From NCBI RefSeq assembly GCF_042678385.1, contig NZ_JBHUDY010000001.1:1798001-1862000 (forward strand): 64,000 nucleotides of DNA, read 5' to 3'. Made by a program: the position numbers and the translations under genes. Under the pieces are notes generated by a model, which did no database searches, was not told the DNA's origin, and was given only the letters and a program-made list of their open reading frames with translations. This stretch comes from Sphingomonas_B tabacisoli. GTDB taxonomy: Bacteria; Pseudomonadota; Alphaproteobacteria; Sphingomonadales; Sphingomonadaceae. This document shows, one piece after another, positions 42,664 through 52,256 of this stretch (the stretch's first letter is position 1; each line of letters begins with the position of its first letter).

Positions 42664-45462
42664 ATGTCTGACCTGTACGATCGTTCCGAGGGCTATGCCG
42701 TCGCGTCCAGCCTCACCTGGCGGGAGGACCTCGAGCCGCTACCGTCCGAAACCGCGGACGGGTTCGTCGTCCATATCGAGGCGGTCAGCAACGACACCGG
42801 CTACACCAGCGGCAACCTCTGGGGCATGTACGGCGACAAGACGTCGCCCGCCAACCTCTATGGCAGTCAGGCGGGCGAAGCCTGGGCGGCGGGCTATACC
42901 GGCTCGATGAAAGTCGCGGTCGGCGTCGTCGACAGCGGCGTCGATTACACCCACCCCGATCTCTACCAGAACATCTGGCTCAATCAGGGCGAAATTCCCT
43001 ATTCGATGCGGGGCCTGCTGAACGACGTCGATGGCGACAAGCTGATCACGTTCCGCGACCTGAACTCGCCGCTCAACGCCGGCTTTGTCAGCGACCTGAA
43101 CGGCAACGGGTTCATCGACGGCGGAGACCTCCTCAAGGACAGCCGTTGGGCCGACGGTATCGACGAAGGCGGCAACGGCTACACCGACGATCTGATCGGC
43201 TGGGACTTCGCCAACAACGACAACGACCCGCTCGACGACAACGGCCACGGCACCCACGTCTCCGGCACGATCGGCGCGATGGGCGGCAACGGCGTCGGCG
43301 TCGCCGGCGTCAACTGGAACACCGAAATTGTCGCGCTCAAGTTCATGGACGCGAGCGGCTCCGGTTACACCAGCAACGCGACCAAGGCGCTCGACTATTT
43401 CACCAACCTGAAGGCCAGCAACGCCGGCATCGACTTCGCAGCGACGAACAACAGCTGGGGCGGCGGCGGGTTCGACCAGACCCTGCAGGACGCGATCACG
43501 CGCGCGGCGAAGGCGGACATCCTGTTCGTGGCGGCCGCCGGCAATGGCGGCAGCGACCAGGTCGGCGACAATAACGATACGACGGCGAACTGGCCCTCCA
43601 ACTTCAGCACGCTGTCGACGGCGGGCTATGACAATGTCGTGGCGGTCGCGGCGCTGACCAACACCGGCGGGCTCGCCAGCTTCTCCAACTACGGCGCCAC
43701 CACCGTCGACCTCGCGGCCCCAGGCTACGGCATCTATTCGACGACGATGGGCGGCGGTTATGGCTATATGAGCGGCACGTCGATGGCGACGCCGCACGTG
43801 ACCGGTGCGATCGCGCTTTATTCCGCCTACAATCCCGGCGCCACGGCTGCCCAGATCCGTGCGGCGCTCCTCTCCTCGACCGACGCCGCGTCGGTGCTCG
43901 CCGGCAAGACCGTGACCGGCGGCTATCTCGACGTTGCCGCAATGATGAACGCCGGCACTCCGGCTCCTGCACCGGCCCCCACGCCGACACCGACGCCGAC
44001 GCCAACTCCCACGCCTGCCCCGACGCCGACGCCGACGCCTTCGACCATTTACGGTCTGGCCGGCAGCGATGCGGTTCACGGCACGGCAGCAAACGAAACC
44101 ATTTACGGCTTCCCCGCGGCGGACACCAACCTCGGCAAGGGCACCCGCGACGAGCTCTTCGGCGGCGGCGGCACCGACACCTTCGTGCTCGGTGACTCGC
44201 GCGGCCTATTCTACAACGACGGAGACGCCACGAACGCCGGCCGCGGCGATTACGCGCTGATCCGCGACTGGGCGGCGGGCGACAAGATCCAGCTCAACGG
44301 CGTCGCCAGCGACTATATCTGGGGTGCGGAGACGCTCGCCGGCATTCAGGGCAGCAGCATTTTCCAGGACAGCAACCATAACGGCAAATGGTATTCCACG
44401 GACGAGTTCGTCGCCCATGTCGAAGGCTCGGCCGCGGCCCTGAACCTTACCGCGAGCGACTTCACCTTCACCGGCGGAACGCCGACGCCCACTCCCACCC
44501 CGACTCCGACTCCAACACCCACGCCTACCCCGACGCCGTCCTCAACCATTTATGGTCTGGCCGGCAGCGACGCGGTCCACGGCACCGCGGCCAACGAGAC
44601 GATCTATGGCTTCCCCGCGGCGGACACCAACCTCGGCAAAGGCACCCGCGACGAGCTCTTCGGCGGCGGCGGCACCGACACCTTCGTCCTCGGGGACTCG
44701 CGCGGCCTGTTCTACAACGACGGGGACGCCGCAAACTCCGGCCGCAGCGATTACGCGCTGATCCGCGATTGGGCGGCAGGCGACAAGATCCAGCTCAACG
44801 GGGTCGCCAGCGACTATATCTGGGGCTCGGAGACGCTGAGCGGCATTCAGGGCAGCAGCATCTTCCAGGACACGAACCATAACGGCCGCTGGGATTCGAC
44901 GGACGAATTCGTCGCCCATGTCGAAGGTTCGGCTTCCGCCCTGAACCTCACCGCAAGCGACTTCGTGTTTACCGGCAGCGGCACGCCCACTCCGACTCCG
45001 ACGCCCACACCTACCCCGCCGCCCTCGACGACGATCTACGGTACCACGGCTTCGGAGACGATCACGGGAACCGCAGCGAACGAGATTCTGTATGGCTTTC
45101 CGTCGACTGACACCACGCTCGGTCGCGGCACGCGCGACTGGTTATACGGCGGCGGCGGAACCGACACGTTCGTGCTCGGAGATTCACGCGGGCTGTTCTA
45201 CAATGACGGGGACGCCACAAGCGCGGGCCGCAGCGATTACGCGCTGATCAAGGACTTCGTCGCGGGCGACAAAATCCAGCTCAGCGGCGCGGCCACCGAT
45301 TATATCTGGGGTGCGGAGACGCTTGCTGGCGTCCAGGGAAGCAGTATTTTCCAGGACACCAACCATAACGGCAAATGGGATTCGACGGACGAGTTCGTCG
45401 CCCATGTCGAAGGCTCGGCCGCGGCACTGAATTTGACCACGAACGACTTCGTCTTCGCCTAG
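42664..45462 (+). CDS. subtilisin-like (S8) serine protease with three C-terminal modules
   Basis: 932 aa from ATG 42664. The catalytic triad is Asp in VGVVDSGVDYTHPD, His in NGHGTHVSGT and Ser in SGTSMATPHVTG; the oxyanion Asn is in NNSWGG. An insert after the Asp motif holds EF-hand-like calcium loops (DVDGDKLITFRD, DLNGNGFIDGGDLL). After a Pro-Thr linker three modules of about 145 residues follow, each with TANETIYGFP, GGGGTDTFVLGD and DEFVAHVEGSAAALNLT, separated by PTPTPT linkers. GGGGTDTFVLGD is RTX/serralysin-like. There is no N-terminal signal peptide, so type I secretion with a C-terminal signal (ending NDFVFA) is inferred. No ABC exporter is in the window. Confidence 0.9.
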   Translation: MSDLYDRSEGYAVASSLTWREDLEPLPSETADGFVVHIEAVSNDTGYTSGNLWGMYGDKTSPANLYGSQAGEAWAAGYTGSMKVAVGVVDSGVDYTHPDLYQNIWLNQGEIPYSMRGLLNDVDGDKLITFRDLNSPLNAGFVSDLNGNGFIDGGDLLKDSRWADGIDEGGNGYTDDLIGWDFANNDNDPLDDNGHGTHVSGTIGAMGGNGVGVAGVNWNTEIVALKFMDASGSGYTSNATKALDYFTNLKASNAGIDFAATNNSWGGGGFDQTLQDAITRAAKADILFVAAAGNGGSDQVGDNNDTTANWPSNFSTLSTAGYDNVVAVAALTNTGGLASFSNYGATTVDLAAPGYGIYSTTMGGGYGYMSGTSMATPHVTGAIALYSAYNPGATAAQIRAALLSSTDAASVLAGKTVTGGYLDVAAMMNAGTPAPAPAPTPTPTPTPTPTPAPTPTPTPSTIYGLAGSDAVHGTAANETIYGFPAADTNLGKGTRDELFGGGGTDTFVLGDSRGLFYNDGDATNAGRGDYALIRDWAAGDKIQLNGVASDYIWGAETLAGIQGSSIFQDSNHNGKWYSTDEFVAHVEGSAAALNLTASDFTFTGGTPTPTPTPTPTPTPTPTPTPSSTIYGLAGSDAVHGTAANETIYGFPAADTNLGKGTRDELFGGGGTDTFVLGDSRGLFYNDGDAANSGRSDYALIRDWAAGDKIQLNGVASDYIWGSETLSGIQGSSIFQDTNHNGRWDSTDEFVAHVEGSASALNLTASDFVFTGSGTPTPTPTPTPTPPPSTTIYGTTASETITGTAANEILYGFPSTDTTLGRGTRDWLYGGGGTDTFVLGDSRGLFYNDGDATSAGRSDYALIKDFVAGDKIQLSGAATDYIWGAETLAGVQGSSIFQDTNHNGKWDSTDEFVAHVEGSAAALNLTTNDFVFA
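44041..45462 (+). repeat. three tandem in-gene repeat modules
   Basis: Module 1 spans about 44041-44478, module 2 about 44542-44982 and module 3 about 45024-45462. Modules 1 and 2 are nearly identical at the DNA and protein level; module 3 is clearly diverged. CCGACGCCGACG-type Pro-Thr linkers join them. Confidence 0.85.
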
Positions 45463-45536
45463 CGGGCGTTCGTCGAAGGCGCTTTGACAGGCACACTCTC
45501 CGGCGGTTGCCTCGGCGGTAGTCGGAGGTCCCTGAA

Positions 45537-46286
45537 ATGCGCGGTCACAGCCTGCTTGCCGCTTGCCTGTTCGCAACGCTCCCGGTTGGGGCAATCGCCG
45601 AGAGCGCGATTGCGAGCACCATCCAGAGCGCGGTCGCCGATCCGTCCCGCCCGGCCGATCAGCGCGCCGCGGACGAGAGCCGCAAACCCGCCGAGACGAT
45701 CGCCTTCGCCGGCGTCCGGCCCGGCATGACCGTCGGCGAATTCTATCCGGGCGGCGGCTATTTCACACGGATGCTGAGCGATGTCGTCGGTCCCAAGGGC
45801 CATATCCACGGCATCGAGAACGACCGCTGGAAAGGCGCGGTCAAAGCCGACGCCGAACTGGTGGCGTCGGGCCAGCTCAAGAACGTCACGATGGACTCCG
45901 CCCCGTTCGGCACGGTCCGCTTCCCCAAACCGCTCGACCTCGCCTGGGTCACGCAGAATTATCACGACCTGAAGATCGCCGAATATGGCGTCGTCGACAC
46001 CGCCGCTTTCAACCGCGCGGTGTTCCAGGCGCTCAAGCCCGGCGGCACCTATTTCATTCTCGATCACGAGGCGCCGGCCGGAACGACGACCGCCGACATC
46101 GCCAAGCTTCACCGCATCGAGAAAGCGCAGGTGATCCGCGAAGTAACCGCCGCCGGGTTCAAGCTTCTCGAAGAAGGCGATTTCCTGCGCCGCCCGGGCG
46201 ACGATCACACCCTCTCGATCTTCGACAAGGCGATCCAGGGCAAGACCGACCAATACGCGCTGAAGTTCGTGAAGCCTCTGCACTGA
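45537..46286 (+). CDS. exported class I methyltransferase-like protein, paralogue 1
   Basis: 249 aa. An N-terminal signal peptide (HSLLAACLFATLPVGAIAES) is followed by a Rossmann methyltransferase-like domain: GMTVGEFYPGGGYFTRMLSDVVGPKGHIHGIE (motif I), LDLAWVTQNYHDLK and ALKPGGTYFILDHEA. The paralogue at 59197-59928 has the same layout and the same ending pattern (RRPGDDHTLSIFDKAIQGKTDQYALKF). Family members are annotated as SAM-dependent methyltransferases, but SAM is not expected in the periplasm. The reaction is therefore doubtful. Confidence 0.85.
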   Translation: MRGHSLLAACLFATLPVGAIAESAIASTIQSAVADPSRPADQRAADESRKPAETIAFAGVRPGMTVGEFYPGGGYFTRMLSDVVGPKGHIHGIENDRWKGAVKADAELVASGQLKNVTMDSAPFGTVRFPKPLDLAWVTQNYHDLKIAEYGVVDTAAFNRAVFQALKPGGTYFILDHEAPAGTTTADIAKLHRIEKAQVIREVTAAGFKLLEEGDFLRRPGDDHTLSIFDKAIQGKTDQYALKFVKPLH

Positions 46287-46335
46287 AGCGAACTTCCGCT
46301 GCCGCGGCTCGTTCTGCTTCGAAGAGGAGCAGGAC

Positions 46336-47649
46336 ATGGCTGCGGAAACGCTGACCCGCAACGCTTCGGAATTGATCGCCCGGGCGGCCGAGCCGCTGCC
46401 CGAAATCGATGATCCGGCATTCGGGACGTTCTTCGACCGATTCGGCGACGCGCGTGTCGTCTGCCTGGGCGAAGCGAGCCACGGCACGTCGGAATTCTAC
46501 CGGGCGCGCGCGGCGATCACGCGTCGGCTGATCGAGCGGCACGGCTTCACGATGGTCGCGATCGAGGCGGACTGGCCGGACGCGGCGGTGATCGACCGGA
46601 TCGTCCGCGATAAGTCCTCTCCGCCGGAAGCCGAGACGCCGTTCCTGCGCTTTCCGACCTGGATGTGGCGCAATGCTGAATTCGCCGCCTTCGCCGAATG
46701 GCTGCGCGGCCATAATCGCTCGACCGGTCGCAAGGTCAGCTTTCACGGCCTCGACCTCTACAACATGAACGCCTCGATCGCGGCGGTGATCGGCTATCTG
46801 GACTGCACCGATTCCAAGGCCGCAGCGGACGCGCGGCGGCGCTACGGCTGCCTCAAGCCTTGGAAGGAAGAGCCGGCGATCTACGGCCGCATCGCGCTCA
46901 GCGAAGGCTATGGGCGCTGCGAGGAAGCCGTCGTGCAGACGCTTCGCGACCTTTTCGCAAAACAGCAGGACTATGTGGACGGCGATCCCGACGCTTTCCT
47001 CGATGCCGCGCAGAACGCCCGACTGGTCGCCAATGCCGAAGCCTATTACCGCGCCATGTACCACGGCTCGGCCGCGAGCTGGAACCTGCGCGACGAGCAT
47101 ATGGCCGACACGCTGGCGCTGCTGCTCCGCTGGAAAGGGCCGGACGCCAAGGCAGTGGTCTGGGCGCACAACAGCCATATCGGCGACGCCCGCTTCACCG
47201 ACATGGGCGAAAGCCGCGACGAGCTGAACCTGGGCCAGCTCGTCCGCGAAGCGCATGGCGACTTGGCGCGGCTGATCGGCTTCGGCACCCACACGGGCAC
47301 GGTCGCCGCAGCGGACGATTGGGACACGCCGATGAAGATCAAGACGGTCAATCCGTCGCGGACCGACAGCTATGAGCGGCTGATGCATGACAGCGATGTC
47401 GAGCGCTTCCTGCTCGACCTCCGCGCAGGCGAGCACGACGATGTCCGCGAGGCGCTGATGGAGGAGCGGCTGGAGCGCTATATCGGCGTCATCTACCGCC
47501 CCGACACCGAGCGCTGGAGCCACTACTCCGAAGCGACCCTGCCGAAGCAGTATGACGCCTTCGTGTGGTTCGACCGCACGCAGGCCGTGACAGCGCTGCC
47601 AGGCCCCGAGGAACACGGCCCCGACGAAACCTGGCCCTTCGGCCTCTAA
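46336..47649 (+). CDS. erythromycin esterase family protein
   Basis: 437 aa. EreA/ChaN-like fold. LGEASHGTSEFYRARAAITRRLIERHGFTMVAIEADW is the hallmark block, with His and Glu residues of the active site (GEASHG, AIEADW) and WAHNSHIGDARF further on. Clinical EreA/EreB hydrolyse the macrolide lactone. Environmental homologues like this one have unknown substrates, so resistance should not be assumed. It starts 50 nt after the methyltransferase-like gene. Confidence 0.88.
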   Translation: MAAETLTRNASELIARAAEPLPEIDDPAFGTFFDRFGDARVVCLGEASHGTSEFYRARAAITRRLIERHGFTMVAIEADWPDAAVIDRIVRDKSSPPEAETPFLRFPTWMWRNAEFAAFAEWLRGHNRSTGRKVSFHGLDLYNMNASIAAVIGYLDCTDSKAAADARRRYGCLKPWKEEPAIYGRIALSEGYGRCEEAVVQTLRDLFAKQQDYVDGDPDAFLDAAQNARLVANAEAYYRAMYHGSAASWNLRDEHMADTLALLLRWKGPDAKAVVWAHNSHIGDARFTDMGESRDELNLGQLVREAHGDLARLIGFGTHTGTVAAADDWDTPMKIKTVNPSRTDSYERLMHDSDVERFLLDLRAGEHDDVREALMEERLERYIGVIYRPDTERWSHYSEATLPKQYDAFVWFDRTQAVTALPGPEEHGPDETWPFGL

Positions 47650-47698
47650 ATCCCTCTTCCTTCCACGGCCGGCCGGTCCTTCGAGTCCGACAGGCACA

Positions 47699-48052
47699 TC
47701 AGAGCGCGCCCCATTTCGGCATTGCGGAGCGGAGCCGGTCGTCGATCCGGCCCAGTCCCAGCTCGGAAGCCGGGCAGTCGAGCTGAACCGCGCTGGCGAT
47801 GCGTTCGACATGCGCGATATCGACGCGCACCATCCGCTCGCCGGCGACAAGCCGGACCAGCGCCATGCCCCAGCGCGGCAGCCGCCCGACCCACGCGCCG
47901 GGCCCGACGAGAAGCGCCGTCATCGTCGCCGTCCCTTCCGACCCGCCCGCGAACTCGATATTGTCGACGATCCCGCAATAGCGGCCGTTCTTGTCAAGGA
48001 TCGGCAGGTCGAGCAGCTCGGCGGCCGGCTTCGGCGAGTCCGTCGGCGTCAT
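47699..48052 (-). CDS. PRC-barrel-like domain protein
   Basis: 117 aa from ATG 48052, overlapping the Nramp-like stop. The N-terminal half (AAELLDLPILDKNGRYCGIVDNIEFAGG) matches the PRC-barrel pattern of a ligand-sensing beta-barrel with the D-x-x-G turn. The rest is RLVAGERMVRVDIAHVERIASAVQL. Adjacent to and coupled with the transporter, it may regulate it or sense its substrate. That is inference. Confidence 0.65.
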   Translation of the reverse strand: MTPTDSPKPAAELLDLPILDKNGRYCGIVDNIEFAGGSEGTATMTALLVGPGAWVGRLPRWGMALVRLVAGERMVRVDIAHVERIASAVQLDCPASELGLGRIDDRLRSAMPKWGAL

Positions 48053-49284
48053 CCCTGCCCTCCCGAGCTCGCGACGAACAGCGGCACCGCCAGAACGGCG
48101 GCAAGCGTGATCACCACGAAATAGAACCAGCCCAGCCCGGTCGCGATCGGGCCATTCGCATGCTCGCGCATATATTTGCGATCCCCCGCCAGCAGCATCA
48201 GCGGCAGATAGGTGAGCGGCAGCACCAGGATCGAGAACAGCACGGCATATTGCACCAGCTTCATCGGATCGACGCCGGTCAGGATGATGCCGAGCGCCAA
48301 CGCGAAGCACACCAGCCAGGCGATCGTGAAGCGCGGTGCTTCCCAAGGCTTCTTGTGCCGCCCCCATTCCCAGCCGAAGAATTGCGCGACCGAATAGGCG
48401 TTGGACAGGCACGTCTCCACCGCCGCCCCCGCCACTGCGAACAGCATGCCCAGCAGCGCCAGCAGCAGCCCGAGTTTCCCGTAAGGCTGCACCGCCTGCA
48501 ACGCGGCGCTGCCCGGAAGCTGCGGATCGATATGCGCCGGCGCGAACAATGTCGCCGAGCTCGACAGGATCGATATGCCGAGCACCGAGCCGAGCGCGAA
48601 CCCCACGATGCAGGTGATCCGGTTCACCGACAGGTCCTTCGGCCCCCATTCCTCCTCGATCGCGCCGGAGGAATAGAAATAGGCTTCATAGGGGAACAGC
48701 ACGGCGCTGATGATCGCCACCATGAAATAGGCGAAGTTCAGCATCTCCTTGCTGCTCAGGCCCGGCGGGATTTGCGGGACGAACCCATTGGCGATCGCCC
48801 CCCAGTCCGGCTTGATCGAGACCAGAGCGGCGGCGAACACAATCATGAACAGGCCGAGCAGGCCATAGGTCCGCTCGATCCACTTGAACGGCAGGAACCA
48901 GATCGAGGCGGCGAGCGCGACCGTGGCCAGCACCGCCATCAGCGCATAGGCCGCCCCGGTGAGCAGATGCAGGATGATCGCGATCCCGCCCACTTCGGCC
49001 GCGCAGGTCACGAGATTGCTGATCAGCGACGCGATCAGCGTCACCATGCCAAGCTTCAGCCCCAGCCGGTATCGCATCAGGTTGAACACCGGTTGCTTGG
49101 CCACGGCGGCGACGCGCCCGCTCATCTCGCCGAACACCATGATGCCGACAGTCGAAAACGCGAACACCCAGATCAATGCGAACCCGAAGGCGGAGCCCGC
49201 CTGCGCCGCGAAGACAAGTTCGCTGATGTCGACGAACCCGCCGACCGCCGTCATGATGCCCAGCGTAATCTCAAGCAGATTCAA
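48049..49284 (-). CDS. Nramp-related transporter with altered metal site
   Basis: 411 aa, about eleven hydrophobic segments in the LeuT-like Nramp fold. The segment-1 motif that binds Mn/Fe in canonical Nramps (DPGN) reads GGFVDI here (GIMTAVGGFVDISELVFA), and the segment-6 MPH is replaced (FPYEAYFYSSGAIEEEWG). It therefore belongs to a divergent Nramp-related group whose substrate may be Mg, another cation or not a metal. It overlaps a PRC-barrel gene downstream and a lipoprotein gene upstream, forming a three-gene unit. Confidence 0.85.
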   Translation of the reverse strand: MNLLEITLGIMTAVGGFVDISELVFAAQAGSAFGFALIWVFAFSTVGIMVFGEMSGRVAAVAKQPVFNLMRYRLGLKLGMVTLIASLISNLVTCAAEVGGIAIILHLLTGAAYALMAVLATVALAASIWFLPFKWIERTYGLLGLFMIVFAAALVSIKPDWGAIANGFVPQIPPGLSSKEMLNFAYFMVAIISAVLFPYEAYFYSSGAIEEEWGPKDLSVNRITCIVGFALGSVLGISILSSSATLFAPAHIDPQLPGSAALQAVQPYGKLGLLLALLGMLFAVAGAAVETCLSNAYSVAQFFGWEWGRHKKPWEAPRFTIAWLVCFALALGIILTGVDPMKLVQYAVLFSILVLPLTYLPLMLLAGDRKYMREHANGPIATGLGWFYFVVITLAAVLAVPLFVASSGGQG

Positions 49285-49615
49285 GGGCGTCCTCGATCCG
49301 CTTGAGCGCGAGCACCTGCGCGTTTAGCGCTGCCGGATCAGCCTGGTCCGGCAGCGCCTGCAACCGCCGCGCGATGTCTGCCGCGCCCCGGTCCGGGCCG
49401 GTCAGCTTCTTCGCCTCATCCGCGATCGCCGAACGCGCCGCGGCGCGCATGCCCTCGGCATAGGCCTTGGTGACCTTGCCCGCCCGCGCATCACGATTGA
49501 CCAACGCCCACTCCGCCGCGGCGCTCCGCACAGCCTTGATCGAAGGCAAGTCCGGCTGCTCGCCCGAGGAGCAGGCCGCCAGCACCAGGGCGACGATCGG
49601 AACGGCGAACCTCAT
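49271..49615 (-). CDS. small lipoprotein upstream of the Nramp-like gene
   Basis: 114 aa. MRFAVPIVALVLAACSSGE is a lipoprotein signal with lipobox L-A-A-C (Cys15). The mature part is helical and Ala/Arg-rich (AVRSAAAEWALVNRDARAGKVTKAYAEGMRAAARSAIADEAKKL). It overlaps the Nramp-like start by 14 nt, so translation is coupled. Function unknown. Confidence 0.7.
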   Translation of the reverse strand: MRFAVPIVALVLAACSSGEQPDLPSIKAVRSAAAEWALVNRDARAGKVTKAYAEGMRAAARSAIADEAKKLTGPDRGAADIARRLQALPDQADPAALNAQVLALKRIEDALESA

Positions 49616-49663
49616 GCCACGGAAAACGCGTCGGTTTCGGACCCGTTCCGACCGCGCGGCCAG

Positions 49664-50341
49664 CTATTGGCTGGATTTCTCCTCCTCTGCCGGCTCTTCT
49701 CCCGGATTGTAGCGCGGCTTCGGCTGGGGCAGCAGGAAGAAGGCCACGCACAGAAGCGCGATCGCCACGCCCAGCCTCGGCGCCACGATGACGACCGGCA
49801 CTGCGGCGATCTGGATCAGCGTCGCGATTCCGTATCGCCGCGTCATCTGCCGAAGGAAATCCGGCGCCAGCCTGTCGTCCATCGTTCGGCGACCCGACCT
49901 GCCGTAGAACCACTTGGCCATCCAGGTGCAGGCGATCAGCGCCAGGCCGATAACGAGCGTCAGCGCTCCGGTCGCCTCGAACTGGGTGCCCAGATGGAAG
50001 CACCAGGCGCGGATCGGATAGGGAACGACGACAATGGCCAGAAGGAACAGCAGGTTGATCGCGCTGAACCAGTGATCGCTTCTGGCGTAGATGCGGCCCG
50101 AATAATGATGCTGAAGCCAGTAGGCGCCGATCACGACATAGCAAATGATCAGAGCGAGGTGTTCACGCCACTGCTCCGCCATCGCTTTTGCCAGATCGCT
50201 ATAGCCGTGCGGGCCATCGGGCGATCCGGGCACTTTGATCTCAACGATCAGCAAGGTCAGCGCGATCGCGAAGACCGCATCGCTGAATCCCTCGAACCGG
50301 CTAAGGCCGCGCTGGGCGCCAGACGTTTCCCGTTGGGCCAT
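49664..50341 (-). CDS. TMEM175-family potassium channel (DUF1211)
   Basis: 225 aa from ATG 50341. The longer frame has an unstructured N-terminus. Six hydrophobic segments. The first carries the family filter motif RFEGFSDAVFAIALTLLIVEI (FSDAVFAIA), which forms the K+ pore in bacterial TMEM175 tetramers. The C-terminus is acidic (NPGEEPAEEEKSS). K+ leak conductance is the family function. Confidence 0.88.
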   Translation of the reverse strand: MAQRETSGAQRGLSRFEGFSDAVFAIALTLLIVEIKVPGSPDGPHGYSDLAKAMAEQWREHLALIICYVVIGAYWLQHHYSGRIYARSDHWFSAINLLFLLAIVVVPYPIRAWCFHLGTQFEATGALTLVIGLALIACTWMAKWFYGRSGRRTMDDRLAPDFLRQMTRRYGIATLIQIAAVPVVIVAPRLGVAIALLCVAFFLLPQPKPRYNPGEEPAEEEKSSQ

Positions 50342-50512
50342 ATCGTGAGCCTGCGTTCGAGGGGGAGAAGCCAGCAGGAACGAGTGGGCCGACGCGGGGT
50401 TCCGGCACGATCTGCCCGTCTGCTTTGGGTTAAGATTGCGCTTTGAGAACCCGACGTCAGTGCGTTTTGAAAGCTCCGAACGCATCGCCGGCAATGTGCC
50501 TGAGACCGCGTC

Positions 50513-50698
50513 TCACTTCCTATAGTCTCCGCGCCTGATCTGCATGATCGCGCAGGACAGTGCCTCGATCCGCTCGGGATGCGCGCCTAGCCGTTGGGCC
50601 GCATCGCGTTCATCGGCGAGCATTCGCTCCATCTGCCAAACCTCCTTCGGGGGATCGGAAATTTGAAGCCAGGGCTTTTTAAGGCGCTCAAAGAACAT
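50513..50698 (-). CDS. small polar protein of unknown function
   Basis: 61 aa, good ribosome-binding site (GGGGGGAA just upstream of the ATG). MFFERLKKPWLQISDPPKEVWQMERMLADERDAAQRLGAHPERIEALSCAIMQIRRGDYRK looks like a compact helical protein. No family recognised. The coding call rests on the ribosome-binding site and codon pattern only. Confidence 0.4.
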   Translation of the reverse strand: MFFERLKKPWLQISDPPKEVWQMERMLADERDAAQRLGAHPERIEALSCAIMQIRRGDYRK

Positions 50699-50903
50699 GG
50701 TTCCCCCCGGAGCGCGGAATGCGCCCTCCTCTCAGACGCCGCGCGGAGAGAAAACCTCATCTAGGTTAATTAATCTATGGGCCAGGCGCGTTCCTTCCTC
50801 AGGTCCGCTAAAGACCGAAAGCGGAGGTCGGCGCGAGTTGAGGACCGGCGGATGCGGAGCACTGGTAAAATCGCCTGCCCTTCACTATGTGGCGCGCCTT
50901 CCC

Positions 50904-52238
50904 ATGGCTACAACACTTCCCTTGCCGCCCAAGGTGGGCATGGTCTCGCTCGGCTGCCCCAAGGCGCTGGTCGACAGCGAGCGGATTCTGACCAAGCTGC
51001 GCGCCGACGGCTATCAGATGTCGCCCGACTATGCCGGCGCCGACGTCGTGCTGGTCAACACTTGCGGCTTCCTCGATTCCGCCAAGGAAGAGAGCCTGGA
51101 AGCGGTCGGCGAGGCGATTGCCGAGAATGGCCGGGTCATCGTCACCGGCTGCATGGGGAATGAGGCGGACGTGATCCGCGCCCGCTTCCCCGACGTGCTC
51201 GCCGTCACCGGCCCGCACCAGTATGAAGCGGTAGTTGGCGCGGTGCACGAGGCGGCGCCCCCGATCCCCTCGCCCTTCGTCGATCTGGTGCCGGAAGCCG
51301 GGCTGAAGCTGACCCCCCGCCACTACAGCTATCTGAAGATTTCCGAAGGCTGCAATCATCGCTGCGCCTTCTGCATCATCCCGTCGATCCGCGGCGACCT
51401 GGTCAGCCGCCGTCCCGACGCGATCCTGCGCGAGGCGGAGAAACTAATCGCAGCGGGCACCAGGGAGCTGCTGGTCATCAGCCAGGACACCTCGGCCTAT
51501 GGCGTCGATCTGCGCCATGCCGAGTGGAACTGGAAAGGCGCGCCGGTTCGCGCGCACATGACCGACCTCGCCCGCGAGCTGGGCAAGCTCGGCGCCTGGG
51601 TGCGGCTCCATTACGTCTATCCCTATCCCCACGTCGAACAGGTCATCCCGCTGATGGCCGAGGGGCTTGTCACGCCCTATCTCGATATTCCCTTCCAGCA
51701 CGCCAGCCCCAAGGTGCTGAAGGCGATGAAGCGCCCGGCGAACGACGCCAAGGTGCTGGAACGGATCAAGGCATGGCGCGCCATCGCCCCGGATCTCGCG
51801 ATCCGCTCGAGCTTCGTCGTCGGCTTCCCCGGCGAGACCGAGGAGGATTTCCAATATCTCCTCGACTGGCTCGACGAAGCCCAGCTCGACCGCGTCGGCG
51901 CCTTCCGCTTCGAACCCGTCCAGGGCGCGGCGGCCAACGCGCTGCCCGACCCGGTGCCGGAGGAAGTGAAGGAAGAGCGCTACGCCCGCATCATGGAAAA
52001 GACCGCCGCGATTTCGGCGGCCAAGCTGGCGGCGAAGGTTGGCCGCACCCTCGACGTCATCATCGACGAGGTCGACGAGGAAGGCGGCGCCACCGGCCGC
52101 TCGGAAGCCGACGCGCCCGAAATCGACGGCAACGTCCTCCTCCGCGACGCCGGCCATCTGGCGCAGGGCGACATCGTTCCTGTACTGATCGAAGACGCCG
52201 ACGAGCACGATCTGTTCGGGGTGCCGGTCGGCCGCTGA
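50904..52238 (+). CDS. rimO: ribosomal protein S12 methylthiotransferase RimO
   Basis: 444 aa from ATG 50904. The longer frame lacks conserved residues upstream. Radical-SAM enzyme that adds a methylthio group to Asp88 of S12. N-terminal UPF0004 domain with cysteines in SLGCPKALVDSE, NTCGFLDSAKEES and VTGCMGNEADV. The radical-SAM cluster CNHRCAFCIIPS and a C-terminal TRAM domain complete it. All six cluster cysteines are visible. Confidence 0.95.
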   Translation: MATTLPLPPKVGMVSLGCPKALVDSERILTKLRADGYQMSPDYAGADVVLVNTCGFLDSAKEESLEAVGEAIAENGRVIVTGCMGNEADVIRARFPDVLAVTGPHQYEAVVGAVHEAAPPIPSPFVDLVPEAGLKLTPRHYSYLKISEGCNHRCAFCIIPSIRGDLVSRRPDAILREAEKLIAAGTRELLVISQDTSAYGVDLRHAEWNWKGAPVRAHMTDLARELGKLGAWVRLHYVYPYPHVEQVIPLMAEGLVTPYLDIPFQHASPKVLKAMKRPANDAKVLERIKAWRAIAPDLAIRSSFVVGFPGETEEDFQYLLDWLDEAQLDRVGAFRFEPVQGAAANALPDPVPEEVKEERYARIMEKTAAISAAKLAAKVGRTLDVIIDEVDEEGGATGRSEADAPEIDGNVLLRDAGHLAQGDIVPVLIEDADEHDLFGVPVGR

Positions 52239-52256
52239 CGCGAAAATTGAGCGAGC

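Noticed and set aside
46336..47649. Macrolide resistance determinant
   Set aside because: The protein belongs to the erythromycin esterase family, but environmental homologues seldom act on macrolides. No resistance context or mobile element is present.
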